NCBI RefSeq assembly: GCF_000002875.2 | Contig: NC_009413.2 | Coordinates: 253,001-317,000, forward strand | Reading direction: 5' to 3' | Source: Leishmania infantum JPCM5 | Taxonomy: Eukaryota > Euglenozoa > Kinetoplastea > Trypanosomatida > Trypanosomatidae | Length of the DNA stretch: 64,000 nucleotides | Part shown: positions 17,791 through 28,394 of the stretch, piece after piece | Numbering within the stretch: the first letter of the stretch is position 1 | Layout: each line of letters begins with the position of its first letter | Program-made: the position numbers and the translations under genes | Notes under the pieces: model-generated | The model's input: the letters and a program-made list of their open reading frames with translations, nothing else | Told to the model about the DNA's origin: nothing | The model's database searches: none

Positions 17791-18912
17791 TTACCGAGGA
17801 GAACGCGGCAGAGACGTCATCGTCATTGGCATCGGCATACTGGGCTGTGGCAAGCCAGCCAACACCTTTGTGCGCGGCCGAGGCACGCGCGGCGGCGGCA
17901 CGGCCGGTGGCAGCTGCTGTGTCGGCAGTGACGGCGTCGCTGCCTGGCCCACAGACCAGAAGAAAGCGGATCCATCGTACGAGGCGGAGGCGAGAGCGTT
18001 TGGCGCGGCCTGCGACCACTCGAGACCGACGACAAACTCCCGGTGGTGCTGATAGCGGGCCGTCAAGGGCTGCTGCGGCTTCGAGAGGTCCCACACGCAC
18101 ACGCGCATGTCGTAGCCGCTGGAGGCGAGCATGGACGGGCTGGAAGTCGAGAACCGAACACGGCGGCATGCTTGGTCGTGGCCGGGAAAGGAGGCCAGTG
18201 GCTGGTTGGGCCGGCGAGCATCCCAGACGCGGACGGTGCGGTCGACACCGCCGCTGGCGAAGATGTTGGGATCACTCTTGCAGAAGTCGATGGAGAGCAC
18301 GATTTGATTCTGATGTGCCATCTGCGTCAGCACGGATCGCTGCGGGGATCGGTTGTCCCACAGCTTCCACGAGCCGTCGCCGGAGCAGGACAGGATCGAA
18401 GACGGACTGTGGCCCGTCGTGGCCACCTCGTACACTTCCTTGAAGTGCTCTTGCATTGTAACCATCGACACCTCCGGCTTCACCGCGCTGTACATCTTGA
18501 TGGTGGTGTCCCAGCTGGCTGAGTAGAAGGTGTCCCGGCGGCCTGAGTTCCACGCGACGCACGACACTTCTGCCTGGTGCTCGGCGTTGTGCACAAGCGG
18601 TATCACGCCATCCCGGTTGAGGCTCATCGCTAAGTTGTACACCTTCACGCCATCACCGCAGGCGGTCACTACGATGTTCTGATCAGCCTCGCTAAAGCAC
18701 GCGTCGAAGACGCCGTCGGGGGTTCCCCAGCAACCTACAAGAGAGACTGGGGAGCCGGCCTGAAAACCAGGGGCTGTCTCAACGACGTACACCTTACCAG
18801 AGCCGACAATGCCGAAGTTCTGAGAAGTGGAGATGATGAGCTGCGTCGGTTTCCACGGATTGGTGCGGATGCTCTGCCCCGCAAAGCCGGGGTGCATCTG
18901 GAAGGACGGCAT
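17791..18912 (-). CDS. PEX7: PEX7, peroxin 7, glycosomal PTS2 receptor
   Basis: The protein has 373 residues from the ATG at 18912. It is a WD40 propeller. It opens with the PEX7-typical ISTSQNFGIVGSGKVYVVE and then GVFDACFSEADQNIVVTACGDG, followed by repeats ending in SASWDTTIKMY, SCSGDGSWKLWD, ASGGVDRTVRVWD, SSGYDMRVCVWD and SASYDGSAFFW. PEX7 binds cargo with an N-terminal PTS2 signal, such as aldolase and hexokinase, and with PEX5 delivers it to the glycosome. A Pro/Ala/Thr-rich tail of about 45 residues after the last blade is unusual compared with the compact human and yeast proteins. An AG lies directly before the ATG; another at 18957-18958 follows a clearer pyrimidine tract. Confidence 0.93.
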   Translation of the reverse strand: MPSFQMHPGFAGQSIRTNPWKPTQLIISTSQNFGIVGSGKVYVVETAPGFQAGSPVSLVGCWGTPDGVFDACFSEADQNIVVTACGDGVKVYNLAMSLNRDGVIPLVHNAEHQAEVSCVAWNSGRRDTFYSASWDTTIKMYSAVKPEVSMVTMQEHFKEVYEVATTGHSPSSILSCSGDGSWKLWDNRSPQRSVLTQMAHQNQIVLSIDFCKSDPNIFASGGVDRTVRVWDARRPNQPLASFPGHDQACRRVRFSTSSPSMLASSGYDMRVCVWDLSKPQQPLTARYQHHREFVVGLEWSQAAPNALASASYDGSAFFWSVGQAATPSLPTQQLPPAVPPPRVPRPRTKVLAGLPQPSMPMPMTMTSLPRSPR

Positions 18913-20252
18913 CTTGGTAGGATGAGCGCGGTGCAAAGAGAGGAGGAGGGCACAAACTGTGAAAGAGAAAGTCTTTCGATGGGCAAGAAAAGGGTCGAGG
19001 GGAGCGTATGGGAGCGGCTCTGAGGTCGTAGATCCAGCTCACGCGAGAAAAGTCGGGCCAACGAGAGATACACAGAGAGAGAGCGCGCGCGTGAAGAAAT
19101 GACGGATAGTGTGGATGCGTTCACGCCTGTCTGAGCTGAGGTCGAGAGAGAGAAGGGGGAGGAAAAGTGAACGCGGAAGGACGGGCAGAGGTGCTTAGCC
19201 GGCACTTGAAGCAAGTCGTAGAACAACGAGAAAGGAGAAGGGTATGCGCCTTGACTACTACGATACCGTTAGAGGAATACGTCTTGTGGCATGAATGGCA
19301 GTGGCAGCGCTGATGATGCTGCTGCCAATCTGATCCGCGGCAGGACCTCTGGCTGCTGGAGGGAAGGGGGGGTTAGGATGATCGGTGCGCTGATGTATGC
19401 GGACTCCTCCTCCACAGAATACTGAGAGAAACTTCTCCGCGCGAGGATTCAAGATGGAGACGTGACGCGCGCGAGTGTACGGGTGGATTTGTATCGTCGA
19501 TGTTCCGTACCGGCGAGTGTTTTCGAGCCGTTGATACAGCAAAGAGCAAAGACGAAGGACCAGGAGAGAGAAGCGATGCGAGCAGCGAGGAGGGAGGAGA
19601 GGAAGGGCACCCGAGCGGTAAGGGAAGGGGTTCGACAACGAGCTCATGTGTCGTTACGGGGGAGAGGGAGGGGAAGGGTGAAGGGACGGTGCAGCGAACA
19701 GGAAACCCTTGAGTGCACGCACACCGACACGTATATACCCTGCCGCAGCAAGCCCACGTCCATCCCTCTCCTCCCATCCCGTCTGTTCTCCATCTTTTTT
19801 GCTGCCCTCTGCTGTCACATCACCTCTACGAGTGATACAAGCGTGGCAGGGCGATGCAGAGCATCGCACCCCAGCGAGTGTCCTACGGGTGGGCTGTAGA
19901 GCTGCTGTGGCGCACACACTGCGCTGACGCCGTGCATGTACGCACGCGCACAAGGACACGGGAATCCGCAAAGGACATGCGAAAGAAAATGAGGAGGGAG
20001 GCAACAGCAACGCAGAGATGATGATGATGCGCGCTAACACGAAGGACACAGAGGGAGGGTGCAACGTGAAGGAAAGCGAATTGTGGATAGCCCGCACGCA
20101 CGCGCGCATATGCAGACACGCTGAGACACAACCGGCGAACAAGTGGCGTAGTGTGGAGAAGGGGAAAGTCAACGGCAGAGAGAAGCCAGCTGTGCGGCAT
20201 ATGCACCCGAGCACAGCTCAGATACGCGACGAGCTGCTCAGCCGGCAGCGTC
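18913..20252. other. Intergenic spacer
   Basis: This 1.3-kb spacer holds the PEX7 leader and the 3' UTR of the 249-residue gene. It contains purine-rich plus-strand runs (pyrimidine tracts in the transcript) near 18935-18980, 19070-19085 and 19560-19680. No gene is supported. Confidence 0.6.
18957..18958 (-). promoter_or_regulatory. Candidate trans-splice acceptor for PEX7
   Basis: On the minus strand a CTTTCTCTTTCAC tract is followed by this AG, giving a leader of about 44 nt. A competing AG sits directly before the ATG after a second tract. Confidence 0.35.
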
Positions 20253-21002
20253 TTACTCCCCGCGATAGAGAAACTCCTCCATCAAGCGCTGGCGTTTCGT
20301 CCCGACCTCGGCACGGGCGTCGGCGTCGTCATCGCGCCCCTGAGAGGAGGATGTGAGCTTTCCAGGCCGGCCCTTTGGCGCACTTGCCTTGACAGGACTG
20401 CGCTCCGTGATCTTCGCGGACGGCTGGCTCACAATCACTACACTATTGCCTGTGCTCTGGCGTTGAGAGGCCCGGGATGCCGGGCTGCTGCCAGCCCCTG
20501 CGCCGCCGCGGCGAGAGGACGGAGACGATGATGTCGCACGTTTTTTAGTGGGCAGATGCGTGACGTCTCGCTGCTGCTGCGACGCGGACGGAGACAACAA
20601 CAGCATTCTTCTGCCATGGTCGTCCTGCTCATCTTCAGAAATCAGCACGTGTTCCTTCTCCCCTGCTCGATCCACCGCCCCATGCGCAGCAGCGGTGGGA
20701 ACTGAAGTGGGAACAGGGGCCAGCTTCAGGAACTGGTCGCGGTACCGCGTGTTAGAGGGAAGCAGCGCAAGCACCTCATCGCCCAGCTCGGGGTTGCTGC
20801 ATGCTCTCAGGGCCTTCGAGGAAGCCGCTTTTCGTCTCGTGCGCGCCGTCTCCTCGCTGTTGCTCCAGACAAGATCAGGCGCCGTGTCACCGGCAGCGAT
20901 CCACGTTCGCGAAGCCGACCCGGTGACGTAGTGCCGCATGCATTGTTCGTACTCTTCGTCCGTGAGCACGCCGTGCGCGACGGATGGAACGAGTTGGCTC
21001 AT
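20253..21002 (-). CDS. Hypothetical protein, basic and Ser-rich, possibly nuclear
   Basis: The protein has 249 residues from the ATG at 21002. The first 110 residues look structured: VLTDEEYEQCMRHYVTGSASRTW, then LGDEVLALLPSNTRYRDQFLKLAPV. The remainder is disordered, rich in Ser, Arg and Lys, with clusters such as KKRATSSSPSSRR and KRQRLMEEF near the C-terminus that could serve as nuclear signals. The stretch TERSPVKASAPKGRPGK resembles SP-K phosphorylation and AT-hook-like motifs, but no AT-hook core is complete. I do not recognise a family. Its position between PEX7 and MPP10 gives no functional hint. Confidence 0.75.
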   Translation of the reverse strand: MSQLVPSVAHGVLTDEEYEQCMRHYVTGSASRTWIAAGDTAPDLVWSNSEETARTRRKAASSKALRACSNPELGDEVLALLPSNTRYRDQFLKLAPVPTSVPTAAAHGAVDRAGEKEHVLISEDEQDDHGRRMLLLSPSASQQQRDVTHLPTKKRATSSSPSSRRGGAGAGSSPASRASQRQSTGNSVVIVSQPSAKITERSPVKASAPKGRPGKLTSSSQGRDDDADARAEVGTKRQRLMEEFLYRGE

Positions 21003-22104
21003 CTAGCGACTCGCCTGTCTCTGCTCGTGTGTAAGTATGCAAGTGTGTGCATGCTGGGTACGCGGTGGTGAGCACGAGTCGGGTGGAAGCGTGAGTCCAC
21101 TGAAAAACGGCTACGGAGGCTTGCGCTTGCAGACACACGCACGCACGCACACTAACAACAAAGCAAAGGCTCTACAAGACTGCCCTTTTTTTTCGCTGCA
21201 GGAGCGGGGGCGTGTGTGTGGTGGAGGACAAGGCAGGTGCCGTGCGTATCCAGAGAGGGAGATAAAGAAAGAAAGCACGTAAAGGAGACTGTCCCTGTAC
21301 CCGACGACGGCGGGAAGCGGAAAACAGGGCAGGAGATGATGTGGAAGGAAGACGAGGAAGGAAAGCAGGGTGATTAGCGAGTATGTGGCCGTGGCAGGCA
21401 TGTTGTGTGCACCTCTCACAGTGCCACTTGACCGGCTCGGCGTGAGGGGTCGACACTAAGGAAGGAAGCAGCCGTGGGAGTTTACCAAGGTGCCCTCATG
21501 CGACTCCTTCCTCACCAAAGGTAATGGCCGCCTCGTTCTTTTCAATTCAGCCAGCCAGACCCCAGCGGATGAGCCATCTGGGTCTGTGCACCGCCGCCGC
21601 TGCCTTCGCTGTCGCTCCTCCACGCATGTATGCGTGCCATTCACGGCGGTGTGGAGTGTTCAAAGTGAGCGCGGCCATCGGCCTTCGCACGAGCGCATGC
21701 AGCCCCCCACGCATGCATGCAAGAATGGGACAGAGACTGGCATCATGCATGTACCTGTGTGTATGTTGTGTGTGTGTGTGTGTGTGTAGCGTAAAGATTG
21801 ATTAGTAGATGATTATACGCTTGAGTGCTGCCCACACGTACACGCACGCATGCGTGTACACGCAGAAGAAAGAGGGAGATGAACGTCTCTCTCCACGATG
21901 CGTTTGCCAGGACACGTGCGGCTGTGTTCGAGGGAGGGGGTGCAGCAGCTTAGTGTTCAAGGTAGTTAGCACAGATATATTCGAGACAGGCACATACATC
22001 TGGAGGAGTGCGCCGCCGCAACACGGGGTTGGAAGAAACCACAGCGAAAGACCGGCACAGCTGCTCTAGTCGCGCATGCTGAACGCCGCCCATTCACCCG
22101 GCGG
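21003..22104. other. Intergenic spacer
   Basis: The spacer holds the leader of the 249-residue gene and the MPP10 3' UTR. A denser, less repetitive block at about 21420-21720 resembles neither neighbour and could be decayed retroposon sequence. A TG run lies at 21767-21787. No gene is supported. Confidence 0.5.
21767..21787. repeat. (TG)10 microsatellite
   Basis: A dinucleotide run in the 3' UTR or spacer downstream of MPP10. Confidence 0.9.
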
Positions 22105-24132
22105 CTACCTCCCTCCCGTCGCCTGCTCAGTGGACTGCTGCTTTCGCTTGCGCACATCAGCGCGCTGCTTGTCCTTCTTTCCCGCCTCCTTCTTGGAGCG
22201 ACGCAGGGCGTGGCGCTCCTTCGGCGTCAGCTCATCAGTGCCAACATCGGCGAAGCGGTGCGAAGAGCCGCGGTAAAGGTCTTGCGGGGCCAGCGCGTTC
22301 TCGCGCGTTGTGGCGAAGTTGCCCACATTCTCGATCACCACCGCCGGTGCCTGGTTCTCCACTGCACGCACGCGCGCATCGAGGTCTTGCTGCACCGGCT
22401 TGGGAGTGTAGTGGAAGTTACTCAGGGCATCGAGGTGCTGAGCCAGCCGCTGCCACATCTGGATCGCCCGCAGCTCATCTTTCTCGATCTCCGTGAGCGG
22501 CTCGGCTTTCGGGGCGTCAGGGCCGCCGGCTGCCTCCTCCGCGAGTCTCTGCCTCTCCAGAAAATCCTTTTCGTAGAGGTCCATCAGTGACATCTTCGAC
22601 TTCTGAGCATCGAGGGCAGCGTCATACTTCGGGTGGGCAATGTCAGCCTCCGTTGACAAGGTCGTCTTGCGCTTCACATCGTCATAATTCTCGTCCTGGA
22701 TGCGCTGCTTGATGCGGTCCTCCAGCTTGGCGGTGAACGCTTCGGTTATGACTGGGACCGCCTTCATGCCGTACTCAAACTCCAGGTTGTCCACCTCCAG
22801 CAGTGCGTCGCGCGGGCGCTTGCTGGCGGCCGTCTCGCCCACCATGCTCCAGTCGGTGACAAAGAGCCGCTTCTCCTCCATCTTGCGCACCATATGCTGC
22901 TCGCGCAGGCGCTCCTTCTGCAGCTCAGACAGGCTTGGGTCCTCTAGCGCGGCGAGCAGCTCCTCATCCATCTCCTCACCCTCGCCCTGAAGTGCAGCAC
23001 CGGTGCCGTCGTCATCATCACCGCCACTGTGCCCCGCACGACCGCCGTAGCCCCCGTGCTCCTCTTCGAAGTCGCCCGCCTCGTCGTTGAGGATGTCGCC
23101 CTTGCCAAAGTACGTCCCGTCCTGCTCGTTGTACGCTTCACCGGCCGCATCGTTGGCCGGATCGTCGAGCTCGATGTCCTCCTCCATATCTGGGTCCTCG
23201 TCCCCCTCCTCCCCAAAGCCGCGCCCGTCATCCTCGAAGTCGTCGCCGTACAGCTCACGGAGCGCGGCCAGCTCCTCCTCGGACTCCGCGCCACCCTCGG
23301 CTTCCGCCATGGCTCGCAGGTTGCGATCCCGCGCGCGCCGGTCTGACGGCGTCCCATCCCGCTCGTCCTCTTCGAAATCCACGTCGTCCTCTTCTTCCGC
23401 CTCCTCGCGGCGACGGCGGCGCGACCTGCCGTGGCCAGAGTCCTCGCCGTCCCAGTCGTCCTCCTCATCGTCCTCCTCGCCGGCATTGTCCTTGCCGAAG
23501 GCGTAGCGCCATGAATCGTCGCCACCGCCGCCACCTTTCTTCGCCTCCTTCCGCAACTTGCGCTTAGCCGCCTGCTTCGCCAGCAGAGCCTCAATCTCCT
23601 CATCCAAGTCACTCTCGTCTAGCTCCGAGGTGCGGGTAGAGAGGATGTCCTTCTCCGCGGTGTCGCCGCCTGGCTTGTGTGCGCTACGGCCACCGTCATC
23701 GCCTTTGCCTGACGGTGCCTCGGCCTTGCGGGATTGCTGCCGCGCCGCCTTCGCTGAGGTGCCCTTGCCGCTACCAGCGTAGAGCATCTCTGCGCGGCGG
23801 ACGTTGTTCTCTAGCTGGCGGAGCACCGGCCGCATCAGCATGTTCAGCTGACCCCACACCTGCTCCGTGGTGATGTGCCGCTCCTTACGCGTCTCGATGG
23901 TGTTCGAGACGAAGCGCAGCGCAGGTGAGTGCAGCTTCGTCGCCAGCGAGTACAACGCGGCGAGGGACTCCCGCGACACGGTATCCCCGCCTCGACGCGA
24001 GGCAACGAGGTGGTCCAGGTGACTGCTTGTGAGTCGCTCCAGCACGTGCTTTGACGAGCGCAGCTGGCCGCCGAGCGGTGGCGCCGCCACCGCCTTGCCA
24101 GGCGATGAAGCGGAGGTACTAGCAGATGGCAT
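22105..24132 (-). CDS. MPP10: MPP10, U3 snoRNP protein of the small-subunit processome
   Basis: The protein has 675 residues from the ATG at 24132. Mpp10 works with Imp3 and Imp4 in the U3 processome and is needed for early cleavages of pre-rRNA in the nucleolus. The middle third is extremely acidic (blocks such as EEDDEEDDWDGEDS and DEDPDMEEDIELDD), as in other Mpp10 proteins. A conserved YGDDFEDD-like block also lies there. The C-terminal third has the family core: HPKYDAALDAQKSKMSLMDLYEKDF, then LDALSNFHYTPKP, then a Lys/Arg-rich end (TPKERHALRRSKKEAGKKDK). EIEALLAKQAAKRKLRKEAK may be a coiled coil. The leader carries a C run just before the ATG. Confidence 0.9.
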   Translation of the reverse strand: MPSASTSASSPGKAVAAPPLGGQLRSSKHVLERLTSSHLDHLVASRRGGDTVSRESLAALYSLATKLHSPALRFVSNTIETRKERHITTEQVWGQLNMLMRPVLRQLENNVRRAEMLYAGSGKGTSAKAARQQSRKAEAPSGKGDDGGRSAHKPGGDTAEKDILSTRTSELDESDLDEEIEALLAKQAAKRKLRKEAKKGGGGGDDSWRYAFGKDNAGEEDDEEDDWDGEDSGHGRSRRRRREEAEEEDDVDFEEDERDGTPSDRRARDRNLRAMAEAEGGAESEEELAALRELYGDDFEDDGRGFGEEGDEDPDMEEDIELDDPANDAAGEAYNEQDGTYFGKGDILNDEAGDFEEEHGGYGGRAGHSGGDDDDGTGAALQGEGEEMDEELLAALEDPSLSELQKERLREQHMVRKMEEKRLFVTDWSMVGETAASKRPRDALLEVDNLEFEYGMKAVPVITEAFTAKLEDRIKQRIQDENYDDVKRKTTLSTEADIAHPKYDAALDAQKSKMSLMDLYEKDFLERQRLAEEAAGGPDAPKAEPLTEIEKDELRAIQMWQRLAQHLDALSNFHYTPKPVQQDLDARVRAVENQAPAVVIENVGNFATTRENALAPQDLYRGSSHRFADVGTDELTPKERHALRRSKKEAGKKDKQRADVRKRKQQSTEQATGGR

Positions 24133-26078
24133 TTGGGGGGGGGGCAACCGAGAAGCTAGAGACACCGCAGCGCGTATGCGTGACTGGGTGCGTGTCGGAC
24201 GAAGACGCAGTGGAGAAGTCGCGCGACGGAGAGGCACGGGGGCCCCTGCCGCTGCTGCTTATATATATATATATGTGTGTGTATGTGCGGCGCACAGGGA
24301 GATCCACACGCGCACGCACACCCACACACGGCGGCCTGTTTCGATCTCTCTGCTGTGACTGTGTTGTGGTGGTATTGTGTGTCGGCGGTGAGGTGGCGTG
24401 CCAAAACAACTCAACCCCTTCTCCTCCACGCACGCACGCACGGCGACGCAGATTACGGATTAACAAGGGAGTACAGAAATAAGGGGTCAAGATGCGAGGA
24501 GACACGACGGGTCGCGGAGGTGCGTCCCGCTAGCTGCTGGCTTCTGTGTGTCTGCGTCTGTGTGGAAAAGAGATGGACCCGTGCGCTCTCGTAAGGGATG
24601 CTGCGCACTCGGCCAGCGTCTGCGTGCTGAGTGAGCTGTAGGGAGAGAGGGAGAGAAAGACGGCATCGCAGAATAAAGAGCACAGCGAATCGGCGTGGGT
24701 GAAACCGATGAACAAACGCGGTAGCGAAAGACGCGCCGGCTAGCAAGTCGGTGAATGGCGAACGTGGTCGTACGCCTTCGCTGCGTACTTCACAAGATTG
24801 CAAGCAAAGGCTCGGCGGGTACACGTCGTCGCATGTCATGTCGGTCCACCAGGAAACGCACGGCATACCAAGCGAGAAGGGGCCAGAGGAGGGCCTGAGA
24901 ACTTGACAAGCGGCAGTTTCACGGCATGTACCGCAACCACTGTTCTCCACCCACCACCTCCGCTCATGTGAACATGTCAGTTCACACATGCCCCTCTCTC
25001 CCCTACATGTCCTCCTCGGTCGCCACTCTCACCGGCGTCTTTTGGGTGCGTGCGTGCGTGTGAGTGCGCATTCGATCATATCATTGACGCACACATCACG
25101 TGCAAAAAAGGTGGGGAGTGGTGTTTCCGTTCCATCTCTCTCCTCTTCAGGATGCCTCAGCTGTGTGCATGATGTGTCTTACCGTGGAGATGTCCCTTCT
25201 ACTCTCCTCTACTGCACGTGAGGAAGAGCGCTAGAGAGACCGCCACCGAGAAGCCCGTAAACGTCAAAGAACCTGCACTCCCCCCAATCTCCTCGGCCGA
25301 CTCCCAGCCCTCCCTCTTCCTCTGTATACCTCTTTATTCAGCTCTGCCACTCCTCTGCGTTGTATACGGCACCACCGACCTTTCCCAGTGCAGCCCCTCA
25401 CACGGCGTAAGTGCAAAACACAGCTGCCCCCCAATATCTGCCGGCTCTCTCTACCTAGTATGCACCGAGTAAAGCAGATGGCATGGCTGAACCCCCACTC
25501 ACACGAGGCTGCTGGGCAGGATGGCGGCGATGGGACAGAGAGAGAAAAAAAAGAAGTCTCTTCGCAAATAAGCCACTCATGCGAAAGTCTGTTGAGAACG
25601 AGCGAGGAAAAGGGAGGAGGAAGGGCGGCAGAGGAGGAGTTGAGCCAGATGCGGCGGCACCATCTCGAGGTACGCAGAGATGCCGAACGCGCGCACACCC
25701 GCATGGCACACGCGTCGGCACGAAACAAGTAAACGACCAGAAGGAAAACACAAGGAGAGCGAAAATGATAATGCCAACCATAAAAACCGCGCACAAATGC
25801 GTGACTGAGGGGAAGAGAAAAGGACGCACAAGTAGAAGAAGCCCAGCGTAACTTTATGTTCACATGAAAGAAGTATCCGCGCCATCTCCGTTATCGCAGG
25901 GTGGAAGTCTTTTGGGGGAGGGGAGGAGTAGACGGCTATCGTTGTAGTTGCCGCTCTGGGAGGCGGGTCGCCATGAGCGCGCTCGCAACAGCGACGATGG
26001 TGATAGTCAGGTGACCCAGACGCCAAGGTGCGCCAAGGGGAGGGGGAGGGGGGGGGACAGCGTCGGGTGACTGGCCTG
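24133..26078. other. Intergenic spacer between LPG3 and MPP10
   Basis: This 1.9-kb spacer holds the MPP10 leader and the LPG3 3' UTR. A candidate acceptor AG lies at 24156-24157, 24 nt before the MPP10 ATG. A 178-codon ORF on the minus strand at 24453-24989 is Cys/Arg/Ser-rich and not convincing. G-rich runs occur at about 26036-26056, near the LPG3 stop. Confidence 0.55.
24260..24282. repeat. (TA)n-(TG)n microsatellite
   Basis: About eight TA units are followed directly by TG units, about 130 bp upstream of the MPP10 start. It is likely to be length-variable. Confidence 0.9.
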
Positions 26079-28394
26079 TTACAGATCGCCCTCGCCGTCT
26101 GTTTCAGCTTCTTCGTGCGCATTGGTGTCAACCTTCGGCTGCTCCTCCTCTTCCTCAGTCTCCGTGTCGGAGACGGTGTACTCGGCGTCGTCCGGCGGCA
26201 GCAGCGAGTCGTCCGCGCTCAGGTCAACGCTGCTGCGGAGCAGACGGTTAATGCGCTTCGAGTAGGCCGCCACGTCCGCCACCGGGAACTCGGCCTGCAA
26301 GTTTGCCGTATCGTACAGCACCCACGCAATGTCTGTCGCCACCTCGTCATCCTCGTCCACGGTGAAGCGCTTGAACATCTCGTCCACCAGCGGGTGGCGG
26401 TAGTTAACCTCCAGCACACGCTCGGCAGTCATCTGCTGGTTAGCGAGGGACATTGACTGGCCGCGCATGATGCTGGCCAGGCGCGCCGTGATCTGGTTCT
26501 CACTGGAGGACACAATGAATGCCTCATTCGTCATGCGCTTCGTCAAGATAACCTTGCGCACTTCCGAGTACCCGAAGAGCGCGCGCAGATGAGTAAAGAA
26601 GGAATCGTACTTTTCCTTGCGCTTTCTATCGACCACTCGCTGCCGCGCGTCGCTCTCCTCGAACTGCACCCCCTCCTTCGCGAGGTTGATGAGCTTCTTG
26701 CCCGCAAAGTCAGTCAGCTGCGACACAACGTACTCGTCGATGGCGTCCGTCATGAAGATCACCTCAACATCGTGGTTGACGGCGTCCTCCAGCACTGGGG
26801 ACTTCTTGATCCGCGCCACCGAGTCGCCGGAGAGGTAGTAGATGCCCTTCTGCCCTTTCTTCATGCGGTCCACGTAGGTCTGGAGGCTGATGTACTCGCT
26901 TTCACTTCTACTGGACTTGTAGCGGAACAGCTTCGTGAGGCGATTGCGGTTGTTGCTGTCCAGCATGACACCGAGACGGAGATGCTTGCCATACAGCTCC
27001 CAGAACTTGGTGTAGGCCGGCTTCTTGAGGTGCGTGTGTCCAGACGGAGCCGGGTTCTCCACCTGCTTCCCGTTCGCGATCGCCTCGTCCTGCGCTGCAA
27101 TGTCGGCGAACATGCTCAGCGTCTTACGCACAAGTTTCTTCTTGATCACGCGCAGAATACGACTCTCCTGCAGCACCTCACGCGACACGTTCAGCGGCAA
27201 GTCGTTGCTGTCCACAATGCCCTTGACAAAATTCAGGTAGCGCGGCAGCAAGTCGCGGAACTCGTCCGTGATGAAGACGCGGCGCACGTACAGCTTTATG
27301 TTCGTGTTCGGGACAGCGTTGTCGTCAGAGAAGGACGCCGGATCCACGGTGGTGGGGACGAAGAGGATCGAGTCGAAATCCACCTCTCCCTCGACCTTGA
27401 AGTGGTTGAAGTACAAGGGGTCACGGTAGTCGCCGGAGAAGGCCTTGTAGAACTTGTGGTACTCCTCCTCCGTCACGTTGCCAATCGGACGGGTCCAGAT
27501 CGGGCGGTTCTCGTTCACCAGCGTCCAGCGCTTCTCCTTTACAACGCCCTGCGTGTCCCCTTCCTTGTCCGGGTCCTCCTCCACGGCACCCTCGTCGAGG
27601 CTCCTCTCCTCCGCGGCCGACTCCGGCGTCGCTGCCGTGCTCGCCACCTCCACCTCCTCCTGGACGTAGATGGGGAAGTTGATGAACTCACTGTACTGGT
27701 GAATCGTCTTTTTTATCGTTTCAGCGGACAGGAACTGCTCAGCGTCCGGCTTTAGCTCGATGGTGATCTCAGTACCGCGGCCGAGCGTGTTGCCGCGCGG
27801 GTCGGGGTAGAGGAAGTACTGTCCATCCCCCTTAGACTCCCAGACATACTGCTCGTCGCTGTCGTCGCTCTTGGACGCGACGCGCACGCGGTCGCCAACG
27901 AGAAAGACCGAGTAAAAGCCGACGCCAAACTGGCCAATCAGGTTGTTTTGGTCGCCGCCAACAGCGCCGACACCCTCCTGCAGTTTCTCGAGAAAGTGCT
28001 TGGTGCCAGAGGTGCCGAGGGAGCCGAGATGCTTTGCCAGTTCCTCCTTCGTCATGCCAACACCGCCGTCGCGCAGAATGAGCTCGCTCTTCTCCTTGTC
28101 GAAGGAGATGCGGAGGTCCATCGTCGGGGCCTCGCCATCCTTCGTGAGCGGCTCCTTAGGGGAGGTGAGGTAGAGCACACGAATTTTGTCAAGTGCGTCG
28201 CTGCCGTTCGATATCAGCTCGCGCAAGAAAACAGCGCGGTTGGTGTAAAGGGAGTTGACGAGTATGTCCAGCATCTTCGACACCTCGGCCTGGAAGGCGA
28301 TGGGGGTGCCGCGGCCATCACCAGCGGACACCGTGACGGAGCCGAGCAGCAGCAGTGCCACGAGCACCACGCGGAGTAAGCTCGAGTTCGCCAT
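26079..28394 (-). CDS. LPG3: GRP94 homologue LPG3, ER Hsp90 chaperone
   Basis: The protein has 771 residues from the ATG at 28394. It starts with a signal peptide (MANSSLLRVVLVALLLLGSVTVSAGDG). The Hsp90 ATP-binding domain follows with FLRELISNGSDALDKIR (about 56-72), LRDGGVGMTKEEL (107-119) and GQFGVGFYSVFLV (154-166). The charged linker (about 265-310) is acidic and Ala/Thr-rich. The middle domain contains LPLNVSREVLQESRILRVIKKK and the C-terminal dimerisation domain precedes an acidic tail ending in EGDL, a KDEL-like ER retrieval signal. In Leishmania, LPG3 is known to be needed for lipophosphoglycan and other surface phosphoglycan assembly. A pyrimidine tract with AG at 28404-28405 predicts a leader of only about 9 nt. 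Confidence 0.95.
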   Translation of the reverse strand: MANSSLLRVVLVALLLLGSVTVSAGDGRGTPIAFQAEVSKMLDILVNSLYTNRAVFLRELISNGSDALDKIRVLYLTSPKEPLTKDGEAPTMDLRISFDKEKSELILRDGGVGMTKEELAKHLGSLGTSGTKHFLEKLQEGVGAVGGDQNNLIGQFGVGFYSVFLVGDRVRVASKSDDSDEQYVWESKGDGQYFLYPDPRGNTLGRGTEITIELKPDAEQFLSAETIKKTIHQYSEFINFPIYVQEEVEVASTAATPESAAEERSLDEGAVEEDPDKEGDTQGVVKEKRWTLVNENRPIWTRPIGNVTEEEYHKFYKAFSGDYRDPLYFNHFKVEGEVDFDSILFVPTTVDPASFSDDNAVPNTNIKLYVRRVFITDEFRDLLPRYLNFVKGIVDSNDLPLNVSREVLQESRILRVIKKKLVRKTLSMFADIAAQDEAIANGKQVENPAPSGHTHLKKPAYTKFWELYGKHLRLGVMLDSNNRNRLTKLFRYKSSRSESEYISLQTYVDRMKKGQKGIYYLSGDSVARIKKSPVLEDAVNHDVEVIFMTDAIDEYVVSQLTDFAGKKLINLAKEGVQFEESDARQRVVDRKRKEKYDSFFTHLRALFGYSEVRKVILTKRMTNEAFIVSSSENQITARLASIMRGQSMSLANQQMTAERVLEVNYRHPLVDEMFKRFTVDEDDEVATDIAWVLYDTANLQAEFPVADVAAYSKRINRLLRSSVDLSADDSLLPPDDAEYTVSDTETEEEEEQPKVDTNAHEEAETDGEGDL

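Noticed and set aside
24453..24989. A 178-codon minus-strand ORF between LPG3 and MPP10
   Set aside because: The right strand and an ATG start make it tempting, but it is Cys/Arg/Ser-rich with no globular character, and other frames in the region are open to a similar degree.
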